From: Alistipes provencensis
GTDB lineage: Bacteria > Bacteroidota > Bacteroidia > Bacteroidales > Rikenellaceae
NCBI RefSeq assembly: GCF_900083545.1
Contig: NZ_LT559262.1
Location: forward strand, 2,637,673 to 2,701,672
Length of the DNA stretch: 64,000 nt
Direction of reading: 5' to 3'
A program made the position numbers and the translations under genes. The notes beneath the pieces were generated by a model, which ran no database searches, had not been told where the DNA came from, and saw nothing but the letters and a program-made list of their open reading frames with translations. This document shows positions 1-7,826 of the stretch, piece by piece. Position 1 is the stretch's first letter, and every line of letters begins with the position of its first letter.

Positions 1-1431
1 CTGTTCGTCGAGGGTACGGATCACTTTGCGGTAGGCATCCTCGTCGCAGACACCCCAGATGTTGGCGAAAGTGATCTCGTCGGGCGAGTAGCTCTTCTGG
101 TCGACGATATCGTAGCCGTTGCCCGAGAAGAAGGTCTCCATGTTGTCGAAATAGCTGTTGCCGCCGTAGAAATAGGTCACGTTGTAGCCTTTCTCACGCA
201 GCAGGGCTCCCGTGGAGTGCATTCCGGCGTTGTTCGGGCGTTTGATGATGCTTTGCCCGGGGCAGGGCGGGAGCGACAGCGTCACGGCCTCCAGTCCGCG
301 CACCGTGCGGTTGCCCGTGGCGTAGACGCGGTCGAAGGCCATGCCCAGCCGGTAGAGCGAGTCGAGGACCGGCGTGATCGACTCCGTGTTGCCGAAGCGC
401 TCCATATAGGAGGCGCTCATGCTCTCGATGGTGATAAGTACGATGTTGCGATGAATCTCCGGCCCCTCCCCGGCTTGCACAGCGCGGAGGTTGTCGCCCG
501 TACTGCCGTAAATCCCGTGTACGAAGGCTTCGGCCTCGGCTTCGGGGCGCGTGATGTAGAACTGGGGGTAGTCGAGGGTGTTCTTGACGAAGGCGTCGTA
601 GAATTTGTAGAGCCCGTTGGCTTGCAGTTCGTTGACATAGACGTTCCCGCTGTCCTGAAAGCGGGTGTTGAAGTTCAGCAGGCCGACCGCCGCCAGCAGC
701 GCCGCGATGTAGACCGGGCCGGCGATTGCTTTCCACTGCCATCCCTTGAGCTCCTCGGCACGGACGAGGTCATGGCGGAAGAGATACCATGTGATGAGCA
801 GCGTGACGACGATGATGCCGAGTGTCATCGGAACGACGGGGTAGGACTCCATGATGTTGCCCACCACCTCGTTGGTGTAGACCAGATAATCGACGGCGAT
901 GAAGTTGTAGCGGACGCCGAATTCGTTCCAGAAGAAGTATTCGCTGAGGCCGTTGAAGACGATGGCGCCCACATAGATGACGATGAAGAGCGCGAACCAC
1001 ACGGTGGTCCAGAGGTTGCGGAATCCGGGCAGGAAGAGCCTGAGCGCAAAGGTCACGGCCCAGTAGCCCAGAACGTACATGGCGATCCGCGGCGCGACGC
1101 TTCCGTATTCGTCGAAGATCGTGTTGAAGAACGCGACATAGCAGAATGCCGCCGCGAGCAGCCCGAGGATGATCCATCCCCACGGCTTGGCGTACTTGGT
1201 GCGCGAGACGCTCAGCAGGAAGAGCCACAGGAAGACGAATCCCACGGTCGCGGCGCAGAAGTCGTTCACGGCGCCGAGCAGGAATATTTCACACCATTCG
1301 CCGAACGTAAAACTCAGGGAGGTCGTCTGGGCGTTGAAAAGGAGTACGATACGCAGCACGAGACCTACGGCCACCGTCAATAGAGCGAGTTTGAGGTAGA
1401 GGCCGGAGACCAGCCGGATGCTTTTTTGCAT
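1..1431 (-). CDS. LTA synthase-family sulfatase (3' end off the window)
   Basis: Reads from an ATG at 1431 down to base 1 without a stop, so 477 residues of a longer protein are visible. The N-terminal third holds about five hydrophobic segments (starting at residues around 10, 45, 85, 120 and 175). It is followed by a soluble part with the alkaline-phosphatase/sulfatase opening LITIESMSASYMERFG and a later NRTVRGLEAVTLSLPP stretch, as in LtaS and other phosphoglycerol-transferase-like membrane sulfatases. By family such proteins act at the outer face of the inner membrane, moving phosphoglycerol or phosphoethanolamine groups onto lipids or glycans. The substrate here is unknown. A TAnnTTTG box lies 28 bases upstream of the start. 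Confidence 0.8.
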   Translation of the reverse strand, partial: MQKSIRLVSGLYLKLALLTVAVGLVLRIVLLFNAQTTSLSFTFGEWCEIFLLGAVNDFCAATVGFVFLWLFLLSVSRTKYAKPWGWIILGLLAAAFCYVAFFNTIFDEYGSVAPRIAMYVLGYWAVTFALRLFLPGFRNLWTTVWFALFIVIYVGAIVFNGLSEYFFWNEFGVRYNFIAVDYLVYTNEVVGNIMESYPVVPMTLGIIVVTLLITWYLFRHDLVRAEELKGWQWKAIAGPVYIAALLAAVGLLNFNTRFQDSGNVYVNELQANGLYKFYDAFVKNTLDYPQFYITRPEAEAEAFVHGIYGSTGDNLRAVQAGEGPEIHRNIVLITIESMSASYMERFGNTESITPVLDSLYRLGMAFDRVYATGNRTVRGLEAVTLSLPPCPGQSIIKRPNNAGMHSTGALLREKGYNVTYFYGGNSYFDNMETFFSGNGYDIVDQKSYSPDEITFANIWGVCDEDAYRKVIRTLDEQ

Positions 1432-1458
1432 GATATGTCAGTTGATTGTTATTGCGGA

Positions 1459-1466
1459 CAAAGTTA
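1459..1466 (-). promoter_or_regulatory. -7 box (TAACTTTG) for the sulfatase gene
   Basis: Matches the Bacteroidota TAnnTTTG consensus on the minus strand, 28 bases before the ATG at 1431. No clear -33 TTG is visible. Confidence 0.5.
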
Positions 1467-1492
1467 ACTATTTTTGGTTGTTTCGAGTCGTG

Positions 1493-1520
1493 AAAAAGGC
1501 AGCCTTTTCGGGGCTGCCTT
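1493..1520 (-). terminator. Intrinsic terminator of the M16 protease gene
   Basis: On the minus strand GGCAGCC and GGCTGCC form a 7-bp stem around a short loop, followed by TTTTTC. It sits 25 bases past the stop of the M16 gene. Confidence 0.75.
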
Positions 1521-1544
1521 CTCGATTTGGTTTGAAAAATTGTT

Positions 1545-4394
1545 CTATTTTTCCTTTGTTTTCGCCGGGCGCATGACGACCTTCACGAGGTTGCCGTCGG
1601 CGAGGAGCTTTTTGGCGAGGGCCTGTACGTCGGCATTGGTCAGGTCGCGGACGGCCTGCTCGTATTCGCCGACATAGTTGAGCCCCGAGCCGTATTTGGC
1701 CAGAATGTAGTTCATCCAGCCCTGATTCATCTCGAGGCTGTTCTTCCAGTTCTTGAGCATGAACTCGCGGTTCTTCTCGATATCTTCGGTCTTGGGGCCG
1801 TTTTCGGCGATCTCCCGGATCTCCTTCAGCACGATTTCGCACAGCTCGTCGGCCATCTCCTCGTTGGTGTCGAACGAGATGGTCATGTCGTAGGTCTCGC
1901 GGGGAATGTACCCCGTCGAACCCTGAACCTGCACACCGTAGGTGCCGCCCTTCTCCTCGCGGATCGAGATCAGGTAGCGCGAATCGAGCGCCTGAGTCAG
2001 GAACGTCAGGGCCAGCTTGTCCTTGAGCGTGTAGGGCATCTTGCCCGAGTAGTAGTAGACTACCGACACCTTCGGCTGCTGCATCGGGGCGGTGAACTCC
2101 TCGGCGACCTCGCCTTTGACCGGAGCGACCTTGTCGTCGACGTAGTTCAGGGGTTTCTTGGCGACGGGAATCGAACCGATGTACTTCTCCACGAGGGGCT
2201 TCAGCGTCTCGGGATCGATGTTGCCCACGAACGTGAAGACGAATCCGTTGGCACCGGGGTAGAGTTTCGAATAGATGGCGGGCAGTTGCTCGAAGTCGAA
2301 CTTGTCGACGATCTCGTTCGACATCATCTGCCGGCGGGGATTGTCGCCGTAGGTGACGTCGATCACCTTCTCCTGCATCAGGTAGTCGGGGTTCGTCCGG
2401 GCATTCTCCAACTGCGCGCGGAGCATCTTGATCAGGTTGTCGTAATCCGAGCGGTCGAAGCGCGGCTGCGTGAAGTTGAGGTAGAGCAGTTGCAACATCG
2501 TCTCGATGTCCTTGGGCGAGCAGACGCCGTTCATGGCGCTGTTGTAATTCTGCACCGAGGGCTGCACCGAGGCCGATTTGCCTGAAAGCTGTTTCTTGAG
2601 CTCCGTAGCCGGGAACTTGCCGACACCCGACATAGAGTTGATGGCGGGCATCATCTCGCCCATGTAGAACTCTGCGTCGGAGAGCACCGACAGACCTCCT
2701 TTGGCGACGACGCTCATGCGCACCTCGTCGGCCTTGAGATCGGTGTGTTTTACGACCACTTTCGTGCCGTTGGCCAGCGTCCATTCCGTCGTGCCGAGCA
2801 GTTTGTCCTCGGCCGTCGTCTTCACGGGCGAACCCTTGAGGACGGTGCCTTCGGGGATCAGCGGCTCCTTGATCACATTGTCCTCGTAAGCCGTAACCTC
2901 GCCTGCGGCCACCTTGTTGCGGATGGCGAGCAGCTCTTCGGCGGTCGGCGTCACGAGGCCCTCCTTCTCGGGGGCGTTGACGAGGATGACCTGATTGGTC
3001 GGGGTGATGGTCTGGGCGGCGAAAGCGTTGACGGCATCGACATTGAGCATCTTGATCAGCATGCTGTCGAGCTGCCATTCGGTCTCGGCGTCGGGCATCG
3101 GGGAGTTCTTCTGGTAATTGTCCAGATAAGTGTTTACGAACTCGCGGTTGCGGCGGTCGTTGCGGTTGGCGTAGGTGCGTTCGGCCTGACGCATCAGGTT
3201 CTCCTGTGCGCGTTCGAACTCACCCTGCGTAAAGCCGTAACGGCGGACCTTCTCCATCTCGGTGTAGAGCGTCTCGAAGCCGCGGGCCAGCTTGCCGTTC
3301 TGCGTCGCCGCAACGAATACCGTGGCGTTGAGCGTCGGGATGACCCCGATCACGTCGCCCGTGCCCATGCCGGCGCCGAGGAACGGCGCGTCGGGCTGCA
3401 TGGCGATCTCCTGCAGGCGGGCGTTCTCCATGGTCGTCATATAGGCCTCGATCACGTTGTTGGCCTCGGCGACGATCGTGTTGCCCAGTTGCTCGGGGAG
3501 TGCCGGACGCTTGATGAAGAGCTGGACCTTCGTGCCCTGCATTTCGGGGTCGGTGAAGATGCTCACGATCGGCTCCTCGTTGTCGGGGACCACGATGGTC
3601 TCCTTTTGCGAAGCATCGGCGGCGGGTGCCGGGATGTCGGCCATCAGCGTCTTGATCTTGTTCTCCACGGCGTCCACGTCGATGTCGCCCACGACGACAA
3701 CGGCCTGATAGTCGGGACGGTACCACTGGGCGTAGAAATCCTCCAGTTCCTTATGCTGGAAACTCTTCAGTCCGTCGAGGTAGCCGATCAGGTTGCGGTG
3801 CTCGTATTTGGTGCCTTTGCCCAGCGCCTGCAACATTTTCATCGTCGAGCGCCACGACGCGCCGTCGCGGGTGCGGAGCTCCTCCATGATCACGCCGCGC
3901 TCCGAATCGATCTCCTCGGGTTCCAAGGCGATGAAGTGCGACCAGTCGTGCAGGATCAGCAGCGCCGAGTCGATGATCCCCTCGCGTGAGGTCGGAACGT
4001 CCGAAATGTTGTAGACCGTGTGGTCCCAACTCGTGCCGGCATTGAGGTTGGCGCCGAATTTCACGCCTACGGTCTCCAGATACTCCGTGAGCTGCTTGCC
4101 CGGGAGGTTCTTGGTACCGTTGAAGGCCATGTGTTCGAGGAAGTGGGCGAGGCCCTGCTGCGAGTCGTTCTCCTGAATGGCTCCGACATCGTGCAGGATG
4201 TAGAAATCGGCCTGTCCCTTCGGCTTTTCGTTGTGACGGATGTAATAGGTCATCCCGTTTTCCAGCTTCCCGGTGCGGAGTTCGGGGTCCGTGGGGATCG
4301 GCTGGTTCATCTGTGCCATGGCGCCGGCGGCGGCAAATGCCGCAACGGCCAGCATCATCAGTTTTTTCATGGGTGTTATTTTAAAGGTTTTCAT
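1545..4394 (-). CDS. M16-family zinc metallopeptidase (insulinase/pitrilysin type)
   Basis: A 949-residue protein with a signal peptide (first 28 residues, ending GAMAQ), so probably periplasmic. The inverted zinc motif HFLEH is at residues 84-88 and the third ligand is probably Glu165 in EIDSERG, which gives the family spacing HxxEH-x76-E. The length fits the two-half (active plus inactive) M16 architecture common in Bacteroidota. The first ATG overlaps the stop of the upstream regulator gene (ATGA), which suggests translational coupling. A second in-frame ATG at 4370 also gives a signal peptide, so the start is uncertain by eight residues. It lies last in a DUF2975-Xre-M16 operon. Confidence 0.9.
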   Translation of the reverse strand: MKTFKITPMKKLMMLAVAAFAAAGAMAQMNQPIPTDPELRTGKLENGMTYYIRHNEKPKGQADFYILHDVGAIQENDSQQGLAHFLEHMAFNGTKNLPGKQLTEYLETVGVKFGANLNAGTSWDHTVYNISDVPTSREGIIDSALLILHDWSHFIALEPEEIDSERGVIMEELRTRDGASWRSTMKMLQALGKGTKYEHRNLIGYLDGLKSFQHKELEDFYAQWYRPDYQAVVVVGDIDVDAVENKIKTLMADIPAPAADASQKETIVVPDNEEPIVSIFTDPEMQGTKVQLFIKRPALPEQLGNTIVAEANNVIEAYMTTMENARLQEIAMQPDAPFLGAGMGTGDVIGVIPTLNATVFVAATQNGKLARGFETLYTEMEKVRRYGFTQGEFERAQENLMRQAERTYANRNDRRNREFVNTYLDNYQKNSPMPDAETEWQLDSMLIKMLNVDAVNAFAAQTITPTNQVILVNAPEKEGLVTPTAEELLAIRNKVAAGEVTAYEDNVIKEPLIPEGTVLKGSPVKTTAEDKLLGTTEWTLANGTKVVVKHTDLKADEVRMSVVAKGGLSVLSDAEFYMGEMMPAINSMSGVGKFPATELKKQLSGKSASVQPSVQNYNSAMNGVCSPKDIETMLQLLYLNFTQPRFDRSDYDNLIKMLRAQLENARTNPDYLMQEKVIDVTYGDNPRRQMMSNEIVDKFDFEQLPAIYSKLYPGANGFVFTFVGNIDPETLKPLVEKYIGSIPVAKKPLNYVDDKVAPVKGEVAEEFTAPMQQPKVSVVYYYSGKMPYTLKDKLALTFLTQALDSRYLISIREEKGGTYGVQVQGSTGYIPRETYDMTISFDTNEEMADELCEIVLKEIREIAENGPKTEDIEKNREFMLKNWKNSLEMNQGWMNYILAKYGSGLNYVGEYEQAVRDLTNADVQALAKKLLADGNLVKVVMRPAKTKEK

Positions 4395-4609
4395 TCTTTG
4401 ATCTCTTCCGGACGGTATTCGATGATATCCCCCGGCTGGCAGTCGAGTTCGCGGCAGATCGCCTCGAGCGTCGAAAAACGGATGGCCTTGGCCTTCCCGT
4501 TCTTGAGAATCGAGAGGTTGGCGGGCGTGATGTCGACCCGTTCGGCCAGTTCGCCGAGCGACATCTTACGTTTGGCCATCATTACGTCTATGTTGATGAT
4601 TATCGCCAT
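4391..4609 (-). CDS. Small Xre-family helix-turn-helix regulator
   Basis: A 72-residue protein that is almost only a Cro/C1-type HTH: MSLGELAERVDITPANLSILKNG spans the DNA-binding helices, followed by a stretch ending in CRELDCQPGDIIEY. This small HTH type is usually encoded next to DUF2975 membrane proteins, as here (the DUF2975 gene ends 52 bases upstream). Its stop overlaps the start of the M16 gene by 4 bases. By context it probably regulates the operon. The target site and signal are not visible. Confidence 0.85.
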   Translation of the reverse strand: MAIIINIDVMMAKRKMSLGELAERVDITPANLSILKNGKAKAIRFSTLEAICRELDCQPGDIIEYRPEEIKE

Positions 4610-4661
4610 AAATTCCTCCCCCTCGTGTTGTGTGTTCGTATTTGCATGTCGTTCCCTTATA

Positions 4662-5375
4662 TTAAATGGTGTATTTCTGCTCTTCGCTCAGGTTCTGGCC
4701 GATGGCGAAGACCTCGGCGGCGAAAAGGATCAGAATACCCATGATGATCATGGCGTAGGAGATGTGAAATCCCGTGTTCACGGTGTAACCGCTTCCTGCC
4801 AGCAACTCGGCGGCGCGGCTGTTCATGGCCCAGTTCACGGTGTCGCTGATGAGCTCGGCGAGGATGGTCAGCAGACCGATGGTGCGCAGATACCAGACAT
4901 TCCGCTTGTCGAGCGTACGCTCCTCGCGGATCGAACGGCGCAGCGAGTGGATGATGACGAACATCAGCACGATGATGCCCAGATAGAGCAGCGGCACGAG
5001 CATCACCAGTGCATAGAGCCATGCGCTGCCGCCCACCGAGCGGAACGCCAGCCCCAGCACCGAACTGCCGGGGGCGTCCTGCTCGACGACCATGCCCAGC
5101 CGTTTGACGCTCGCGCTGATCTTCATGCCGGGGGCCGCCTCGACCTCGACGGTGTTTTCGGGCTGCCCGGTGATCTGGATGTCGCTCAGCATGTAGATCA
5201 TGCGGGGAATCCCCGATTTCCACTTCTCGGCGATGTCGTTACCCATCTCGACGCCTTCGGCCGCACCCCGCGTGAAATTGGGCAGGATGCCGTGTGCGAT
5301 GCTTGCCACGAGCACGATGAAGAACGTGATGTAGATGACCAGCAGGCGCTGCAGGAGCGATTTTTTATTTTGCAT
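4662..5375 (-). CDS. DUF2975-family membrane protein
   Basis: A 237-residue protein with four hydrophobic segments (about residues 10-32, 112-140, 163-185 and 203-225) and a polar extracytoplasmic loop after the first. The arrangement and the adjacent small Xre regulator match DUF2975 proteins, whose function is not established. It is first in the operon DUF2975-Xre-M16, with a -7 box 28 bases upstream. A role in sensing envelope state for the regulator is only an inference. Confidence 0.7.
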   Translation of the reverse strand: MQNKKSLLQRLLVIYITFFIVLVASIAHGILPNFTRGAAEGVEMGNDIAEKWKSGIPRMIYMLSDIQITGQPENTVEVEAAPGMKISASVKRLGMVVEQDAPGSSVLGLAFRSVGGSAWLYALVMLVPLLYLGIIVLMFVIIHSLRRSIREERTLDKRNVWYLRTIGLLTILAELISDTVNWAMNSRAAELLAGSGYTVNTGFHISYAMIIMGILILFAAEVFAIGQNLSEEQKYTI

Positions 5376-5402
5376 CTCTCTTTCGTTTGGTTTTTACAGA
5401 TG

Positions 5403-5410
5403 CAAATATA
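5403..5410 (-). promoter_or_regulatory. -7 box (TATATTTG) for the DUF2975-Xre-M16 operon
   Basis: Minus-strand TAnnTTTG match 28 bases before the DUF2975 start, inside an AT-rich gap. Confidence 0.55.
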
Positions 5411-5472
5411 CCATTTATTTCCGAAAAACAAATAATATTTATCGTTTTTCGATAAAGTATTTCTTTGGACCT

Positions 5473-5501
5473 AAAAAAGGACGACACCGAGTGCCGTCCT
5501 T
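5473..5501 (-). terminator. Intrinsic terminator of the small membrane-protein gene
   Basis: Minus-strand stem AGGACG/CGTCCT, extended inward by ACAC-like pairs, is followed directly by TTTTTTAG. It lies 27 bases past the stop of the gene at 5528-6139. Confidence 0.8.
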
Positions 5502-5527
5502 GCAGATATACCCGGGGACCGGGGAAA

Positions 5528-6139
5528 TTACGCCACGTTGTCCTTCAGCTGCTTCCAGTACGAAGCGCTGATGGCCATGCCGATCGACATGACGATCACT
5601 ACCAGCGCGAACATCACGACGAACGTGATGAAGCCGACGTTGATCATGCCGCAGATCGAGAAGAAAATCAGCATGACGATGGAGGCGGCGATGCCGAATA
5701 CGAGCGCCACGGCGAACATCGTCCATTTGCTGCCGTAGGTGGCGTCGTTCGATGCGCGGAGCGCCTCGATGGGGTTCTTGCCCTTCTCGATCAGGAAGTA
5801 GTAGGCCAGCGACCATGCGAGCGAAAGCACGATGCCGGGAATGAACATGAAGAGGAAGGCGATGTAGGTCGGAATGACCATCAGGCCCATGGTGATGAGG
5901 AATTCACCCATGTAACGGCGGTACTTGCTGTCGAAGATGCCCAGCGGGTTGATCACCTCGCCTTTGGCCAGCTGCGTCGGCAGCAGGGTGATGGCGATAA
6001 AGGTTCCGATGTTGATGTAGGGAATCCAGATCGTGACCAAAAACAGGGCGACGGCTGCGATGACCGAAGGTGCGTTCTTCACGCCGATGGTGATGGCGTC
6101 TTTAAAGGTTTCCGCGAAATCAAGTTTTTTCATTTCCAT
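5528..6139 (-). CDS. Polytopic inner-membrane protein, DUF975/GPDP-loop-like
   Basis: A 203-residue protein with about five or six hydrophobic segments, including a long amphipathic AEKGKNPIEALR-type loop (IEKGKNPIEALRASNDATYG, residues about 125-144). That loop pattern is seen in DUF975 and GPDP membrane-domain proteins. No catalytic motif is visible and the function is unknown. It is a single-gene unit with its own -7 box at 6172-6179 and its own terminator. Confidence 0.6.
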   Translation of the reverse strand: MEMKKLDFAETFKDAITIGVKNAPSVIAAVALFLVTIWIPYINIGTFIAITLLPTQLAKGEVINPLGIFDSKYRRYMGEFLITMGLMVIPTYIAFLFMFIPGIVLSLAWSLAYYFLIEKGKNPIEALRASNDATYGSKWTMFAVALVFGIAASIVMLIFFSICGMINVGFITFVVMFALVVIVMSIGMAISASYWKQLKDNVA

Positions 6140-6171
6140 TTAAACAAATTTTTAAGGATTAGCGTCGCCGG

Positions 6172-6179
6172 CAAAAGTA
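6172..6179 (-). promoter_or_regulatory. -7 box (TACTTTTG), minus strand
   Basis: TAnnTTTG match 33 bases upstream of the membrane-protein start at 6139. It lies only 12 bases from the divergent box at 6192-6199, so the two promoters share one short regulatory gap. Confidence 0.55.
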
Positions 6180-6191
6180 GGAAAAATTTTG

Positions 6192-6199
6192 TATATTTG
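6192..6199 (+). promoter_or_regulatory. -7 box (TATATTTG) for the acyl-ACP thioesterase gene
   Basis: Plus-strand TAnnTTTG match 28 bases before the ATG at 6227. Confidence 0.55.
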
Positions 6200-6226
6200 C
6201 CTGCATAATCAATAAAATACAGGCGA

Positions 6227-6958
6227 ATGGCAGAAAAAACACGCTATAATTACCGAGTCGAACCTCAGGATGTGGATTTCACGCTGCGGGCGACGATCCC
6301 CTCGCTGGGGGGTGCGATCCTCAATACCGCGGGTATCGACGCCCACGGCAAAGGCTTTGGCGTCGATGCGCTGAATGCCGACAACCACTCGTGGGTGATT
6401 TCGCGCATGGCCGTGGAGTTCGATTACCAGCCCGTGCAGTACACCGATTATGCGGTTGCGACGTGGATCAGCGACTACGGGCGTGTGCTTTCGACGCGTA
6501 ATTTTACGCTGACCGACGTGGCTTCGGGACGCGAATTCGGCCGCGCCGTGACGCAGTGGGCGATGATCGACCTGCAAAGCCGTTCGGCGATAGATCTTTC
6601 GTGGGTGGGCGACGCCCATGCCGATGCCATCGTCGACGCCGCACCCCCGACGGACAAGCCGCGCAAGATCCGCGAGGTGAACCCCACGGAGCGCGTCGAA
6701 CACCGCGTCGTGTACAGCGACATCGACTTCAACCGCCATGTCAACACCATGCGCTATATCGAGATGATGCTCGACATGCTTCCCGTCGAGACGCTGACCC
6801 GGGAGGCTCCCGTGCGGCTGGACATTCACTTTCTGAAGGAGTGCCGTTTCGGGCAGACGCTGACGGTGGGGTGTGAGCAGAGAGAACACTCGGCGCTGTT
6901 CGAGATTTCGGCCGACGGCGGACCGGCGGCCGTGCGTGCCTCTATCGAATGGAAATAG
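6227..6958 (+). CDS. Acyl-ACP thioesterase (double hotdog)
   Basis: A 243-residue protein of the bacterial acyl-ACP thioesterase family, which releases free fatty acids from acyl carrier protein. Two hotdog halves are visible: the first has NADNHSWVISRMAVEFDYQP followed by an ATWISDYGR strand. The second has HRVVYSDIDFNRHVNTMRY, the family's conserved substrate-handling segment with Asp, Asn and His residues. The length is usual for the bacterial family. It has its own -7 box 28 bases upstream. The next gene, bacterioferritin, follows after 72 bases. Confidence 0.88.
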   Translation: MAEKTRYNYRVEPQDVDFTLRATIPSLGGAILNTAGIDAHGKGFGVDALNADNHSWVISRMAVEFDYQPVQYTDYAVATWISDYGRVLSTRNFTLTDVASGREFGRAVTQWAMIDLQSRSAIDLSWVGDAHADAIVDAAPPTDKPRKIREVNPTERVEHRVVYSDIDFNRHVNTMRYIEMMLDMLPVETLTREAPVRLDIHFLKECRFGQTLTVGCEQREHSALFEISADGGPAAVRASIEWK

Positions 6959-7030
6959 GTCCGGGCGGCGTGTTGCGCCGACGGCTTGTGGAACGGGTTT
7001 TGCAGTTATCGCGGCAAAACCTTTTTCATT

Positions 7031-7573
7031 ATGGAAAGCGCGACTAAAACACAGACACAGAACAAGTATCAGGTGAGCATCGACCTGCTGAACGATGCCG
7101 TGGGCAAGGAGATCGCAACCTCGCTGCAATACATGTATTTCCACACCCATTTTGAGGACGACCGCTATCAGTACCTCTCGAAGATCATGCGCGAGATCTC
7201 GATCGCCGAGATGCGCCATATCGAGGAGTTCTCCGACCGCATTCTGTTCCTGCAGGGCGACGTGGACATGAACGCCTCGTTCCGGACCAAGCAGGTCACC
7301 GACGCCAAGGAGATGCTGCGCATGGCCATGCAACTGGAACAGAGTACGATCGACAGCTACAATGAGGCTTCGCGCGTCGCCGCCGAGCACAAGGACGCCG
7401 TGACGCACAAGATGTTTCAGGACATCATCGCCGAGGAGGAGCAGCACCTCGACACGTTCCGCACCGAGCTGCAGAACCTGATCGATTACGGTGAGGAGTA
7501 TCTGGCCTTGCAGTCGGCCGCCGGCAGCAAGCACACATCGAAGAGTTTCGGGCACCCGGGCGGCGGCGAATAG
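7031..7573 (+). CDS. bfr: Bacterioferritin-type ferritin-like protein
   Basis: A 180-residue four-helix ferritin-like protein. With the start at 7031, the di-iron ligands fall at Glu27, Glu60, His63, Glu103, Glu136 and His139. Each is exactly nine residues later than in E. coli Bfr. Met61 matches the heme-ligating Met52 of Bfr, so heme binding between subunits is likely. By family it oxidises and stores iron in a 24-mer shell. An in-frame ATG at 6986 would add 15 residues unlike the family, so the later start is preferred. A terminator-like hairpin follows at 7605-7641. Confidence 0.88.
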   Translation: MESATKTQTQNKYQVSIDLLNDAVGKEIATSLQYMYFHTHFEDDRYQYLSKIMREISIAEMRHIEEFSDRILFLQGDVDMNASFRTKQVTDAKEMLRMAMQLEQSTIDSYNEASRVAAEHKDAVTHKMFQDIIAEEEQHLDTFRTELQNLIDYGEEYLALQSAAGSKHTSKSFGHPGGGE

Positions 7574-7604
7574 GCGTTTGCGCGGCGAAAAGCCGTTCTG
7601 ATGC

Positions 7605-7641
7605 AAAAAACGGAATCCTTTTGCCGGGGTCCCGTTTTTTT
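7605..7641. terminator. Hairpin terminator after bacterioferritin
   Basis: AAAAAACGG (7605-7613) pairs with CCGTTTTTT (7632-7640), so the A and T tracts lie in the stem and it could work in either direction. Confidence 0.65.
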
Positions 7642-7645
7642 CGGT

Positions 7646-7653
7646 TATATTTG
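7646..7653 (+). promoter_or_regulatory. -7 box (TATATTTG) for the glycan cassette
   Basis: TAnnTTTG match immediately after the terminator. The next gene starts at 7827, implying a leader of about 165 bases that contains two strong hairpins. Confidence 0.5.
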
Positions 7654-7709
7654 TACTTGAATCATTCGCAGGGACCTGCTGAAGCCCCGGTTTGCCGAAG
7701 GCATATAAG

Positions 7710-7740
7710 TCCCTCCCGAGGGAGGGATTTAGGGTGGGGG
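7710..7740. repeat. Short GC-rich palindromic element
   Basis: TCCCTCCC GA GGGAGGGA is an 8-bp perfect stem with a 2-base loop, followed by TTTAGGGTGGGGG. It looks like a dispersed intergenic repeat of Bacteroidota chromosomes. This is a recollection of its style, since only one copy is in the window. A second hairpin CGGCC gaa GGCCG follows near 7756-7768. Confidence 0.4.
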
Positions 7741-7826
7741 CAGATTTGCATATACGGCCGAAGGCCGTGGGTATCAGGTTGCCGGGGCGAATGAACGGTG
7801 TATAATAGCCGGAATATTCTGATAAG

